Below the pieces are notes generated by a model. That model was not told the origin of the DNA, did no database searches, and was given only the letters and a program-made list of their open reading frames with translations. 64,000 nt of DNA from Turnera subulata (lineage: Eukaryota > Streptophyta > Magnoliopsida > Malpighiales > Passifloraceae), in the NCBI GenBank assembly GCA_028386065.3, contig JAKUCV010000872.1, forward strand, positions 35,303 through 99,302. The letters are read 5' to 3'. The first letter of the stretch is position 1. Each line of letters opens with the position of its first letter. Below, in pieces: positions 1 to 13,000 of this stretch. The position numbers and the translations under genes are program-made.

Positions 1-378
1 GCCATAGATGAAGGAGGAGGAGGAGGAGCCCGCGGTGGTGCTCTAGTTCCGGTGATAGTGAAGAGGTGAGTTGAGGAGGAAGGTAAGAAAGGGGAATTAG
101 GGATTAGGATTTTTTTCCATTTTGGCACCTTTTCCCCCGACACAGCGACACTAAACATCCTAAAAGTCCCTAAACAAAAGCTAATTTTTTTTTTATTATT
201 ATTTTCAACCCACAAAGTGAACTCGGTTGAACTCGGTCAAACTCGGCGATTTTAACGAGTTTACGAGTTGACTCGCGAGTTTGACCAGATTTCGATTTTA
301 TACACGATTTAACATGAAATAGCCCCCTGCAATCGTAAAATCAGACGTTTTTACGAGTAAAAACGCGATTTTAACAAC
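1..378. repeat. Degenerate repeat fragment with ACTCG/CGAGT motifs
   Basis: No gene is seen. A GGA microsatellite lies at about 11-30. From about 220 to 290 the motif ACTCGG and its complement CGAGTT recur, including the palindrome ACTCGCGAGT. A perfect inverted repeat with 9-bp arms and a 2-bp centre lies at 346-365 (CGTTTTTAC, GA, GTAAAAACG). The fragment abuts the point where the neighbouring Copia loses its reverse transcriptase, so it probably belongs to a transposon end that cut that element. The family was not identified. Confidence 0.4.
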
Positions 379-2348
379 CATGGTTGTGGATGTTCATGGT
401 TATTAAATCCTGGAGATTGTTCTACATATACTTCGTCCATGATATATCTATTTAGAAAAGCACTCTTGACATCCATTTGATAGAGTTTGAAAGATTTAAG
501 AGATGCAAATGCAAGCAGCATGCGAATGGATTCAAGTCTAGCTACTGGTGCAAAGGTCTCATCATAATCAATACCTTCTTCTTGATTGTACCCTTGTGCA
601 ACAAATTGGGCTTTGTTCCTTACCACAGTTCCTGAATCATCAAGCTTGTTCCTAAAGACCCATTTGGTTCCAATGACAGGATGGTCTTCTGGTCTTGCAA
701 CAAGCTCTCGCACATTATTCCTCTCGAACTGATTAAGCTCTTCTTGCATTGCCATCACCCAATTTTCATCAAGTATGGCTTCATTGGCATTTTTGGGCTC
801 AACTTGAGACAAAAAAGTAAGATTTGTGTTGATGTTTAGCAATTTGGATCTGGTGGTTACTCCTCTTCTAGGATCACCTAGTCTGGCCTTAGTTGAATAT
901 CCTCTAGGTGCATGAACCACTGAGTTTCTCGGATGTGAGCTTGAACCAGATTCCAGAACATTTGGCTGCATATCATTATTCTGAACATTTGGCTCGGGAG
1001 AAGCCAAATGTTGTTGAATCGCAATTGGGTCAGGGAGTTGATCATCTTTTGTCTCATCAACATCAATAACTTGTGGCTGATTCTCAGGAGTAAACTCATC
1101 TTCTGTATCATCACTAAGATCATTCAAGTTAATCTCATCAAACACCACATGCATAGATTCTTCAACAACCATAGTTCTTTTGTTATATACCCTATAAACT
1201 TTACTACTCAAGGAATAACCAAGAAATATACCATCATCAGACTTAGCTTGAAACTTATCAAGATTATCTTTTGTATTCAAGAAGTAACACCTGGAGCAAA
1301 ATATGAAAAAATATGCAATATTTGGCTTTCTATCGTGCCAAATCTCATAAGGTGTCTTTTCAATTAATGGACGCAAAGAAACTCTATTTAAGACATAACA
1401 TGCTGTGTTCACACCCTCAGCCCAGAAATAGGCAGGTAACTTATACTCATTGAGCATAGTTCTAGCCATTTCTTACAAGGTTCGATTCTTCCTTTCCACA
1501 ACCCTATTTTGTTGAGGTATTCTAGGAGTCAAAAATGTGTGTTCAATGCCACTTTGTTCACAGAAATAATTGAAGATAGAATTATCGAATTCTCTTCTAT
1601 GATCACTTCTAATTTTAGATGTCTTATACCCTTTTTCATTTTGTAGCAACCTAACTAATGAGCCAAATTCTTTACATGCATGATCTTTTTTGAGAAAGAA
1701 ATAGAACCCATGTAAATATAATATAATCATCTACTATAACAAATGCATACTTTTTACCACCAAGACTCACAGTTCTCATAGGACCAAAAGGATCTATATG
1801 TAAAAGTTTAAGAGGTCGAGAAGTTGATACCACATGTTCTGGGTTAAAGAACTTTTGATTTGTTTAGCAAGCTGACATGTATGACATTTGGTTTCTGCCT
1901 CGAATTTCAGCTTTGGAAGACCATCGACCAAATCTTTCTTTGATAGATTTGAGATTTGTTAAAGATTCGCATGCCCAAGCCTCCTATGCCATAGTGTTGG
2001 AGTGTTTGTTCTTCCACTTAAGCACTTGATCTCAGGGTTAGTAAAATCATTTAAACATATAGAATATAGATAACCAATTCTTTTTCCAACAAACAAGACA
2101 TTCTCATCATCAACTCTACTCACAAGACATCTTGATGATTCAAAAGTAACTCTGAATCCTTTGTCAAAAAGCTGACTGATACTCAGCAAGTTGTACTTAA
2201 AATTATTAACAAGTAGCACATGCTCAATAGTTGGATTAGTACCATTCTTACCAATACCGAGGATTTTTCCTTGAGAGCTTTCACCAAATGTAACATTACC
2301 TCGGTGTTTTGAAAGAAGAGATGTAAATTTTGATGGGTCACCTATCAT
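379..2348 (-). pseudogene. Copia pol remnant (GAG-pre-integrase, integrase, partial RT)
   Basis: 2348-1959 encodes the GAG-pre-integrase region with the zinc-finger start LWHRRLGHANL. 1730-1473 encodes part of the integrase core, including EFDNSIFNYFCEQSGIEHTF and ERKNRTL. 1469 onward gives the integrase C-terminus (FWAEGVNTACYVLNR, KTPYEIWHDRKPN), a linker rich in D/E/P/S, and the start of Copia RT (KWVFRNKLDDSG, AQGYNQEEGIDYDETFAPVA). The YVDD catalytic box and RNase H are absent because the element is cut. Breaks between 1959 and 1730, and near 1470, disrupt the frame. Nothing suggests residual function. Confidence 0.85.
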
Positions 2349-2404
2349 ATGTCTTGAACAACCACTGTCTAGAACCCATTCATCCCTTGCATCTTATTAA
2401 ATGA

Positions 2405-4065
2405 TCAAATTTTAGGTACCCAAACTAACTTGGGTCCATCAGGGTTAGATTTGGCTCCTTTCGAAACCCAAATATATTTCACATGGTTGCTTCTCTTCCT
2501 ATGAAAGCATGATCTGATCATATGACCAACATTTTCACAATAATAGCATGTGATATCAAGTATATGTGAGTGCTCATGATGTCCTTGCCTAGGATGTTCA
2601 TGATATCTAGGTCTATATTGTGATCTAGATTCTGCTTTGACAAATTTAACTGGCAGATTTGGCTTGTTAAAAGCCATATGTGTAGCGGCTATTTCACTTT
2701 TATCTAGTGAGTGTCTTTGTTGACCTAGCAGCATATTCAGGCTATCTCTTCCATTAGTAAACTTTTTCGAGGAACATTTTAGATCCTCTACTTCAGCCTT
2801 TAAAGCATCTTTCTCTTGAATCATCATTTCATACCTGCTCAAATTGCTAGCTAACTTTTTTATCAAGGCCATTATATGCATTTTGGGCAGCAAGTTTCTC
2901 TTTCTTTAATGACTCACAAATAGACAAACTTTCAATATGTGCATGCTCAAGAGTTTCATATGCAGTTTTGTGAGATGCATGATCAAATTCAAGAAGATCA
3001 ATACATTTCTTACATGAAATATTTTTCTTAAGTGCTTGTTCATACTTATCATGCAATTCTTCAATTGCATCTTGAAGTTCATCAAAAGTGTAATCAAGAG
3101 AATCATTTACCTCAGTATCATCTTGAGCCACTAAGCATAAATTTACTGCTTCATCAGAATCAGAGTCACTTGATGAATCCATATCATCCCATGCTAACAT
3201 TGCTTTCTTCCCTTTGCTAATAGGGAAAACAGATTTGGCCTTTTGATATGGACATTCTGACTTGATATAGCCTGGTCGGTTGCAGCCAAAGCACGCCAGT
3301 GAGTCCTTCTTTTGTTCAGTCGATTTGGCACCTTGGAATCCCTTTCCTTTCATTTGTCTTCTCTTTCGAAAAAATTTGACAAATGTCCTAGTGATTAGTG
3401 CCATATCCACATCATTGTACTCATCATTGGACTCTTGGTCGGCCTTAAGAGCCAAATCTTTCTTCTTTGGTTCTTTTGGTTTCAGTTTAGAACCATGAAC
3501 TATAAGCTTGCCAATGAGCTCATCATAAGTGAGAATGTTCAGATTTTGAGATTCTTCAATAGCTGTAACCTTTGGCTCCCACTCCTTAGGTAGAGATCTA
3601 AGGATTTTTGCCACTTTATCTCTGTGAGTGATAGGTCTACCAAGAAAGGCTAACCCGTTGCAAAGAATGGTGAAGCGTGTATCCATTTCTTGCACAGTTT
3701 CTCCAGCAGCCATTTGGAAGAGCTCATAGTCCCTCATTAATGACTTGGTTAGTTCCTTCATGTGTAACACAAAGAAGCCTCCATATTTCATAGGCAGTGC
3801 CACAAGAGCTAACCTTTTGAAACTCACTTTCACTTATACCACATAGTAGTATATTTTTGGCTTGTGCATCAAGCTTGGCTCTCCTTAGCTCATCTCCAGA
3901 CCAGAATTGCATGTCTCTTTGAGATCTGGCATAGGGACTCTGAACAATATTCCACTTCTCAAGATTTTTGCCTTCAAGGAAAATTTTCATTATAAACTTT
4001 CAATAATCAAAGTTCACTCCATCAAAGTATAGAGCTTTGTTGACACTTATACCTTCATAAGCCAT
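2405..4065 (-). pseudogene. Copia gag remnant
   Basis: The ATG at 4065 opens a gag whose N-terminus reads MAYEGISVNKALYFDG; a TGA interrupts it at codon 22, where relatives usually have tryptophan before lysine. The rest continues in three frames (to about 3724, then 3833-2847, then 2893-2405), so at least two frameshifts are present. The UBN2-type gag core (MRDYELFQM...RFTILCNGL...LRSLPKEWEPKV) is clear. The zinc knuckle is CFGCNRPGYIKSEC, with the histidine replaced by tyrosine. Downstream is a serine/aspartate-rich acidic stretch and a helical region that could form a coiled coil. A second knuckle-like CYYCENVGHMIRSC lies near 2490-2540. It would have packaged retrotransposon RNA in cytoplasmic particles. 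Confidence 0.85.
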
Positions 4066-4300
4066 GATCTTTTTCTCTCAAGGGAAGCTCTTTTTCACAA
4101 CTTAGAATCTCTTGAATGGCTAGGTTAATTTGTTGTGAGTTTTCAATCATCTATTTATTGATTCTAATGATGGGGAGGAGTGTCTTCCAACGGCTAGATT
4201 GCTTCCAGGTGGCACACAAGTTGACTTCTTTCTTCAATTAAGAACTATCAACGTTTGACTGTTGGATGAACCAAAACAGGTAATTACTTGGGAAGAAATT

Positions 4301-5664
4301 GTTCTTCAATCTTCAAAAAATTTCTCCAAAAATGGAAATGAGGACCACCAGCTCTTTGATGCATGAAAGATGATGTGAGGACCACTTTTCTGGCCGTTTG
4401 TTGACTCTTGCTGACCAAGTAAATCCGTTGCTTTAATTGCTTTAAAGTCAGCTACTTTTCGGGACCACTTCTCCAACTGCGCAGACAGTGACATTTTGGT
4501 TCGATGAAAAAACCACGCCGAAGCAAAATCTTCACGGTATTTGGTTTTTGCAAGAAACAAATTTTATGTAAATGCTTAAAACACACAAGGACTTTCCATA
4601 CTATTTATGTATTTGGTTGTAGTTGCTGAGAAGCCAGATTCAACACGATGGGTGTGTAAGCCAGTGATTCCGAATAGCCAAGTTGGTGAGCTCAACGCAT
4701 ATCCCCAACACCATGGTTGTTGCTGCCACCACCACGCTAAAGAAGTAGAACCACATGATGGTCGAATCTGTGAAAAGAATGCTGCCAGAGCAAGAAGGCC
4801 GCCATTTGCAGCCATGGTCATCATCAGGCGGTGCTTTGCAGGCAAGGAGAGGGAAGTCAAAGTAAGCCCCAGATGCCGTTGGAGCAAGGAGGGAATCTGC
4901 TATCCAAGGGCCAGAGAAGGTGAGATCGTTCAAGATCTTGGTCACCATCGATTGGAGCATGGCCGTGGAAGCAAAACCTAGCAGAACCACGCCCCTGTAT
5001 CGCGTCTCTACAGGAGGACCTCAAAGAATGAATCGGTTACCGCCTCGGTCAGGCTCGCTCCGTCAAATCAGGTGATGCACCCGACATGAGCCATCAATTT
5101 GTGGAAGGTGTAGTCGGTCGCTGAGGAGCCCTAGCACCGTAATGCATTGTTCGTCCAGAAACAAAACGTATAAAGAAGAAAAAAAGGGAGAGATCGTGGA
5201 GGAAAGGAGAAATCAACACCCAAGGCCGTCCTAAGCACATGCATTGCCGCTGTTGCTGTCGCCGGTAGCCACGAAGACTAGCGTTGGTTTGTGGAGATGC
5301 TGATGGGAAGAAAGAACGTGAAAAGAAGAAAAGAAAAATAAATAAAAAACAAAAAGCTGCCAGAAGACTCGCGAAGGAGAGAAAAGAAAAGAAAACTGAA
5401 GGAAGTAAAAAAAAGCAAAAGGACCTGCACCAAACCCACAAGCAGCCCACGACGATGTTCCCAGAGTCCAAAGCCTTCGATGAAAAAATTTCAGTGGCCC
5501 AAAGATGCACAAAGCATATAGGCTCAACTGACTTTTCGACAAAAGGATTCATTATTCCTTTATGTATTTAACACATCATAGAAACTAATAAGATTCTAAT
5601 TATTTTATGTATTATTATAAATATAATTCAATTAATTATTTGAAAAACTAATCATTTTCAGCTT
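4301..5664. other. Unassigned stretch with gene-like composition
   Basis: No recognisable gene was found. On the minus strand 4990-4640 is an uninterrupted 116-residue frame with a hydrophobic segment (IMWFYFFSVVVAATTMVLGI), and GC content here is higher than in the surrounding repeats, so it may be a decayed host gene or a captured fragment. 5160-5410 is purine-rich on the plus strand and yields only low-complexity lysine-rich frames. 5560-5660 is AT-rich with no signal. Confidence 0.25.
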
Positions 5665-5754
5665 TTGTATAATGTCAATTTTCACGTGGTATGTCTATAT
5701 TCTAAGCTGTTGTATAATGTCAGTTTTCACGTGATATGTCTATATTCTAAGCTG
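5665..5754. repeat. 45-bp tandem duplication (two copies)
   Basis: Copy 1 is 5665-5709 and copy 2 is 5710-5754; they differ at two positions. Each contains TTTTCACGTG, an E-box/G-box-like CACGTG core. The duplication lies immediately before the outer LTR-type element. Confidence 0.85.
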
Positions 5755-5755
5755 T

Positions 5756-7184
5756 TTAAGAAGGAAGAACACGTTGGACTTGGAGAAATTTCCCGGAGGT
5801 CCTGAACAAGCAATCCCAGGAAGACAAAGCAATCTCTGGAAGGAAGAATAGATTAAACTTGCGCAAGCTCAATCAGTCTTGGGAGTAGACGGTTTCACTA
5901 GAAGAGAACGTAGTTCCTAGAGGCAAAGTACCTGATCCCACAAAGAAGCAAGTACCCCCAAGAACAAGTGATCCCTACCGAAAGAAAACCATTCTTAGAG
6001 GAGAACGGAGCAACCGGTCCTAGCGAAGGGAAAAAGGCAGTTCCTGGTGGAGAACACAGCATATCCTGTGAAGGTGCAAGCAACCCCAATGATGAAGAGG
6101 CGAAGGAACAAGGAGTTGAAACCAAGAGCAAAAATGCAGTTCCTAAAGGAACAATGAGTTGAATCCAAGAGCAAGTATGTAGTTCCTAAAGACAAAACAA
6201 ATGATGTACATGAAGAGAAGGACCTGCAATGCAAGAAGCAGCCCCAAGTACATGCAACCTTTGTGGAGTAAAAGCAGCCCTAAAAACAAACACATTCTTT
6301 ATCGAATAGAAGGTAGCTGATCCTGTGAAGGTGTAGGCAGCCCCAACAAAGACTTAAATAACCCTTATAACAAACAAACCCAACGGAGAAGGAAAACAGT
6401 TCTTGGAGGCAAAAAACCATTTCTAGTAAAGAAAAGAAAGGAAAAGATAGCCCATCCAGATCAAAATCAACCTATGCGGAGGCATGAGCAGTCATCTGGA
6501 AGCGAAGCCAGCTAAAACAAAGCCAAAAGCAACCCTTATAGGAGCGAGAACGAGTGATGGAGGAACTAAAAAAGCGTTGCTGATAAAATCAATGGCGAAC
6601 AAAGAACCCTTGCAAAAATATAAGATGTCAACATGACAAAGGCCTAATGAAGTTACCAAGAAGAACAAGTACTCAGTGGAACCATAACAAATAGAGCCAA
6701 AAGGAACAACCAGTTCCATGACGAAAAACCGAAGTACCTGGTCAAGAGATAAATCTGTTATCACAGGACCTGCATGGAGAGGTCCTCGAGATGAAAAAGA
6801 AGAAAAATTCAAGATCTACTTCAAGCAAAAAAAAAAAAAAGCTTTAGTTAAAACAAGAAGGTTGGAGAGAAAATTTTCAATTATGGTGAAATGCTACAGT
6901 AAGCTAAGTTGCCATCCAATTGCTTTAATCAAAGCAAGGAGGTTGGAGAAGAGAACCACAACATGAAGGAGAATTGTTGGAACAGGTGCTGATGCCACGG
7001 ATAGAGACTCCTAAGAAAGAAAGTTATGGCAGGTCCTTCATCAAAGGGAAACGAAAGGATGAAGCTTAAGAAAGAGATCCCATAAATTGCACATGACTTT
7101 TCAAATGCCAAATTGCACTGGCCATAAAGGTGCTATAAATAGCAAAACGGCTAATGCGAAGGCTAAAGCATAAAATAGTAAACT
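5756..7184 (+). mobile_element. Left part of an outer non-coding LTR-type element
   Basis: This purine-rich, ORF-poor DNA carries recurrent phrases such as GTTCCTAAAGGAAC and AGTTCCTRGAGGC. It continues in character beyond the inserted Copia (15525-17121) and ends at an apparent 3' LTR (17122-17456). No gag or pol is visible, so a large retrotransposon derivative (LARD) is the best fit. The 5' LTR is missing, and the left boundary near 5756 is approximate. Confidence 0.45.
7180..7184. repeat. Target-site duplication AAACT (left)
   Basis: AAACT immediately precedes the TG of the 5' LTR at 7185 and is repeated exactly at 15520-15524 after the 3' LTR. Confidence 0.9.
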
Positions 7185-8719
7185 TGTTAGTAATATGCCC
7201 AAAAGCCAATCAATGGATGATTGTAGTCATGTATATACATTGAGGTTATTCCAATAAATATGATTATGAGATAATCGCTTGCACATATTTATAACCCTAG
7301 AATATTTTGTATTCTTAAATGTCCCTAGTCGATTATTATTATGGATGGGTTGTAATAATAAATTAAGACTAGCGTATGTTAAGAATTGTATGAGATACGA
7401 ATTCTACATACGGGTACAAGTTAGAGAACTTGTGGACTGGACCGACCCATATAAGAACCCTACATGGAACGTTATATGATTGTCATTAGTGGTTCTTATA
7501 TGTATTGTCCTTAGACCTGAGATCATCAAGGTTCCCAGCATATGAGTCGTATACTTTGATATTATTCTTAGTCATCCGTAACTGGGTGGTCTTAAGGGTA
7601 ATCATTGGGTATATGATAAATGTGTAGTGGATTTTGATTGATCAAGATGGGATTCTTCCGACCCATATAACAGGTATATTATCAGATGGGCTTCTTGATA
7701 GAGTTGAACTGTTAAATGCATGGCCATGCTCGGATTATATGATATGGTGATATCATGAGTATCCGTTTTACACAGTTAACTCGGGGATCAAGAAACTCAG
7801 ATTAAACATATACGAGATTGACGTTTTCCATGTCTCGATTTAATCTAGATAATGGGACGAAAGGACGATGACATGTTCCGAGGCATATAGAATCAGTACT
7901 GATCTTGTCGTTCGGGTATCAATGATGTGTTGCTAGACGCCGCTCTTTGCTTATAATTGTAAAATGAGATTTTACAATTACTGTCGAATGTTACAAGTGC
8001 CTACAGGGTCACACACATGGAACCGTTAATTCGAGCAGGTGGTTCAACCATGGTTGGACCGTGGTTGAACCAGTTTGTGGTTGGACCATGGTTAGACCGT
8101 GGTTGGACCAGGGTCAGTTTTGGGCTGGTTTGGTTCACTAATTGTCAGAATTATTGAGCCAAACCTGGTGCCAAGTAATGTGTAATCCCATTAGCACTAG
8201 TGGAGACATGATTGGACAAAAGACTAATCATGATGGCCAAGTGTGTTGGCCATTGTCTAACACTTTTGTGAGTGGGATTAGTGGGTGTGAATAATTTGAT
8301 TAGTGTGTGCTTATTTTGCTATGCCATTAGATTTTTCAGACTTGAGAGTGAGAGGTTTCAGTTTTGAAATGAACACACTCACACCCATTCTTTGAGAAAA
8401 GAAAGTAGAACACATCAAACACCACATAGCTCCCAGAAATCTGTAGCTAGCACCACAGTTCGGGAGTGCTCGGGTTGGAGATCGTGAGACGGTTTGTGGC
8501 TGTGTTCGACGGTTCGTGTGGATACCGTAGAGGGGCGGGATTTCTGTCCGGCTCTTGCTGATTCGGTTCTTCAGTTAGGTGAAAGATCCTAACCGTTTCA
8601 GGTATGTTTGTTTTGTTGTTCGGTTTAGTTGCTTCACATGGATCCTTCATATGTTTCCGGGTTTCCGCTGTGCATTTGTTGTATTTAGATTGTCTATTTT
8701 GCATGACCGGAGACTTACG
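7185..8719 (+). repeat. 5' LTR of Angela-like Copia
   Basis: Starts TGTTAGTAATATGCCC and ends at CTTACG, where the 3' copy has CTTACA. Length is 1535 bp. Near 8040-8110 there are local repeats of a TGGTTGGACC/CCATGGTT type. Confidence 0.92.
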
Positions 8720-8735
8720 GTGGTAGCGGAGCCTC
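8720..8735 (+). promoter_or_regulatory. Primer-binding site of Angela-like Copia
   Basis: GTGGTAGCGGAGCC directly follows the 5' LTR. It is a variant of the initiator-Met tRNA site TGGTATCAGAGC typical of plant Copia elements. Confidence 0.7.
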
Positions 8736-9018
8736 TTGCGAAGCTTTAAACCGAATTTGGTGCATATGTTGATATGTTCATCTTAATGTGTTTGATATGA
8801 TGAGTTCATTTTGGTATGTGTGATATGCTGAATTCATTTTGTGTATATGTGATATATGTTGAGGTTGGTTGTGTCAAAAGGTTTAGACAACAAGCACTTG
8901 ATTGGTATGTGATATCAATCAAGAGGTTCTTGGCAGTAAGTCGAAGTGGTTCGACAAAAGGAAAATCGATTGTCGGTTTTCGTAAGGAACGATGGTCGTT
9001 CTAGTGCATCGAGGCTAG

Positions 9019-9306
9019 AACATCGATGTTCAATGGTTGAACATCGATGTCCACATGAGTTTTGGCCTTGGCAGAAGTCTGAAACATCGATGTTCAGGAC
9101 TGAAACATCGATGTTTAGGGGCTATACATCGATGTTTAAAAGTACTGCCATGAAACTTGAATTGGCAGAGGTCTCCAACATCGATGTTCAATTAAGGGCT
9201 AGACATCGATGTTTATAACTACTGCCTAATTCTTGGACTTTCAGAACCTTCCAACATCGATGTTCAAGAATCAAACATCGATGTTCAAGTGTTGAACATC
9301 GATGTT
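9019..9306. repeat. AACATCGATGTT palindrome array 1 (10 copies)
   Basis: Copies start at 9019, 9040, 9083, 9104, 9125, 9177, 9202, 9253, 9274 and 9295. Most are exact; variants are AACATCGATGTC (9040), TACATCGATGTT (9125) and GACATCGATGTT (9202). Neighbours are 21 bp apart within clusters, with a 9-nt spacer of unrelated sequence. It lies in the untranslated leader between primer-binding site and gag. Confidence 0.97.
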
Positions 9307-9439
9307 GAGGTCTAAGCATTGAGGTAGCGGGACCGCCGTGCTACCTCTGCGCAGCGGCTTATATTGCATATGATGCATTGTTATTGTATATGAGATATAT
9401 AATTTGTGAATTACATGCATGACATGTATGGATACAATT

Positions 9440-9670
9440 GTTGACAATTATTCATCATTGCTTAGATCATCATTTGGTAGGTTTTGCCAAAGCAAGGTGC
9501 CAATGTTTATCCTAGCAAGATGTGATGGCATAATTGTTATGCATGGAAACAATTGTTGATATAAATATTAAGTTCTTAGTTGCCTCCATGATAAGCACTC
9601 ATTATTGCTTAGATCAACATTAGGTAGGTTTTGCCAAAGCAAGGTGCCTATGTTTATCCTAGCAAGGTGG
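9440..9670. repeat. Imperfect direct repeat in the Copia leader
   Basis: A segment around TTGCTTAGATCA, then GGTAGGTTTTGCCAAAGCAA and CCTAGCAAG, occurs near 9459-9522 and again near 9604-9667, a period of about 145 bp. It has no coding content and may be leader structure or a local duplication. Confidence 0.65.
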
Positions 9671-10035
9671 GACTGGATAATTGTAATATCTGAACTGCTT
9701 ATTGTGGGTTTGGACTTAACTAGGTCATCTTAATAAGATTAAGGACTTAGAGGCAAAGAGTTGAGTAATGTCTATGAGATAGACAAGAACAAGTGTTGTT
9801 CGCTCAACTATCCAAGAGTTACATGAGATGTAATTGACAAGAGTTGTCTACCTAAATAGCTATGTTGTAGGCGATCAGCCAAAGCTGACTTATATTGTAG
9901 TGAAATATGGATCTTGGACTACTCATGATTATTTTGTTTTCATAGTAGGAGCATCATTCAATAGAATTCCTTGTTAAATGATTTATGTATACATGACTCT
10001 TATTTGTGTGAGTTGATCTTTGTTGTAGAGCTATC

Positions 10036-13000
10036 ATGGCACAAAACACAGGTACACTATCATTGCGATCGGTCCTTGAGAAGGAAAAGCTGAATGGGAA
10101 TAATTTCCTATAGTGGTATCGTAATTTCAGGATTGTCCTCAAACCAGAAAAGAAGCTGTATGTCCTTGAAGGGCCTGTTCCGATTGAACTGGCGCCTAAT
10201 GCTCCTAGGGCAGAAAGGGATGCTTACAAGAAGCATCTTGATGATGCATTGGATGTCCCATGTCTTATGCTAATAGCCATGGAATCTGGGCTTCAAAAGC
10301 AACATGAGAACATGGGGGCGTTCGATATGATCGAACACCTAAAGATGCTCTTTGATGAGCAAGCAAGACATGAGAGGTATGAGACCTCTAAAGCATTGTT
10401 CCAATGCAAGATGGCAGAGTCATCACCCGTGAGACCTCATGTGCTCAAAATGATTGGTTACATTAAGAGCCTTGAGGGTCTTGGTTTTCCTTTGCAAAAG
10501 GAGTTGGCGGCTGATTTAGTCCTGCAATCGTTGCTGGACAGTTACAGCCAATTTGTCATAAACTTCAATATGAATCATCTTGACAAATCGTTGCCTGAGT
10601 TGCTTAACATGTTGGGAACAGCTGAGCAACAAATGAGGGCAAACAAATCCAACATTTTGATGATTGGAAAAGGCAAAGGAAAGGGTAAAGCAAAGTTTAA
10701 CAAGAAGAAGAAATGTACCAAAAAGTTTGGTGTATGTGCATCTTCTTGTGACCACATGCTGAAACCCAAGGGTGGTATTGCAAATGAAGGACATTGTTTC
10801 CATTGCAACAAACCGGGCCGTTGGAAGCGCAACTGCCCTGTTTACCTTGAAGAGGTAAAGAAGAAGAAGGGAAGTGAGACTTCCACTTTAGGTATTTTTG
10901 TTATAGAAGCTAATATCTCTATCTCTGCATCATGGGTATTAGATACCGGATGTGGTTCTCACATTTGTGTAAATGTGCAGGAACTAAGAAAGAGTAGGAG
11001 AATGGCAAAGGATGAGGTAGACCTACGCGTTGGAAATGGACCAAGGGTTGCTGCATTAGCCGTAGGGACTTATTATCTATCTTTACCGAGTGGTTTGGTT
11101 TTGGAACTTGATGATTGCTATTATGTACCTACTATAAGTAGGAATTTAATTTTTGTTTCTTGTCTGGACAAGAAAGGCTTTTCATTTGTAATAAAGAACA
11201 AATGTTGTTCTATTTATTTCAATGATATTTATTATGATGGTGTATATTTGAGCAATGGTTTGTATGTTCTAAACCTAGAAACGCCAATCTATAATGTTAA
11301 TACGAAGAAGGTTAGAATGAACGATTCTAATGAAACCTACCTTTGGCATTGTCATTTGGGCCATATAAACGAGACTCGTACTGCTAAACTCCATAAAGAT
11401 GGAATTCTAGACTCATTTGATTTTGAATCGTATGAGACATGTGAGTCATGTTTATTAGGCAAAATGACAAAGGCTCCTTTTGCCGGTAAAGGTGAGAGAG
11501 CTTCGGACTTGTTAGGTCTAATACATTCTGATGTATACGGACCTATGTCTACACAGGCTAGAGGTGGTTTTCAATACTTCATTACATTTACTGATGATTA
11601 CAGTAGATATGGCTATGTGTATCTTATAAGACACAAGTCAGAATCCTTTGAAAAGTTCAAAGAGTTCAAGAATGAAGTACAGAATCAACTTAGTAAAAGT
11701 ATTAAAATTCTTCGATCTGATCGAAGAGGTGAATACTTAAACCAAGAATTTCTTGATCATCTAAAGCAATGTGGTATAGTATCACAGCTAACTCCACCAG
11801 GTACGCCCCAATGGAATGGTGTATCTGAAAAGAGAAATAGAACCTTGTTGGATATGGTTCGTTCTATGATGAGTCAAGCTGACCTTCCTTCTTCATTTTG
11901 GGGACATGCATTATTGAGTGCTGCATTTACACTTAACCGTGTTCCATCTAAATCGGTTGAAAAGACACCATATGAGATATGGACCGGGAAGCGTCCCAAT
12001 TTGTCTTTTATGAGAATTTGGGGCTGTGAGGCTTACGTGAGACGTGAAGCATCAGAAAAACTCGGCCCTAAATCCGACAAGTGCCTCTTTGTAGGATACC
12101 CTAAGGAAACAAAAGGGTATTACTTCTATATTCCCACCGACCACAAAGTGTTTGTTGCTTGGACTGCTATTTTTCTAGAAAGAGAATTTATTTCTAGAGG
12201 AATCAGTGGGAGAAAAATAGAATTCGAAGAAGTTCGAGATCTAGAGGCCGAGATGGAATAAGGACAGGAACCACAAGATGTTGTGGATGAGAATCCTGTA
12301 CCTATAACACATGGACCGCGTAGGTCGGATAGGATACGGTATGAGCCTGAGAGATATGGATTTCTTATGACTTATACTGGAGATATGATGCTCATAGATG
12401 AGGATGACCCCACTTCCTATCAACAGGCCGTTACGGGTCCGGACTCTAAGAAGTGGCTAGAAGCCATGAATTCGGAAATGGAATCCATGTATGAAAACAA
12501 GGAATGGACCTTGGTTGATCCACCTGAAGGGGTAAAACCCATAGGGTGCAAATGGGTCTTTAAGGAAAAGACCGACATGGATGGTAATGTGAATACCATT
12601 AAAGGGCGATTGGTCGCGAAAGGTTTCAAACAGGTTCATGGTATTGACTAGGATGAAACTTTCTCACCAGTTGCCATGGTTAAATCCATTCGGATTCTAT
12701 TGGCTATAACAGCATACCATGATTATGAGAAATGGAAAATGGATGTCAAAACCACTTTCCTTAATGGAAATCTTCAAGAGGATGTGTACATGACACAGCC
12801 TGAAGGTTTTGTTGATCCAGAAAATGCTAATATGGTATGCAAGTTCCAAAGGTCCATTTATGGATTAAAGCAAGCTTCTAGGAGTTGGAATCTTCGTTTT
12901 AATGAAGTAATCAAAGAGTTTGGTTTCATTAAAAATGAAGATGAGCCATGTGTTTACAAGAAGGATAGTGGGAGCACTGTTATTTTCATGTTGTTGTATG

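Larger units (their letters stand above)
379..4300 (-). mobile_element. Truncated Sirevirus-like Copia retrotransposon
   Basis: Read on the minus strand, this holds gag, GAG-pre-integrase, integrase and the first part of a Copia reverse transcriptase in the usual order. It stops near 379, soon after the RT block containing [10 protein letters not shown], so the rest of RT, RNase H and the 3' LTR are missing. The start codon is at 4065; 4066-4300 is probably leader or LTR (an AATAAATAG stretch is visible on the minus strand near 4150), but no LTR edge or primer-binding site could be fixed. Frameshifts and stops make it a dead copy. Gag layout and a long polar, coiled-coil-like region after the zinc knuckle resemble the Sirevirus at 28101-39640. 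Confidence 0.85.

Noticed and set aside
5284..5571. Lysine-rich 95-residue frame
   Set aside because: AAG/AAA composition of a purine-rich tract, with open frames on the other strand as well.
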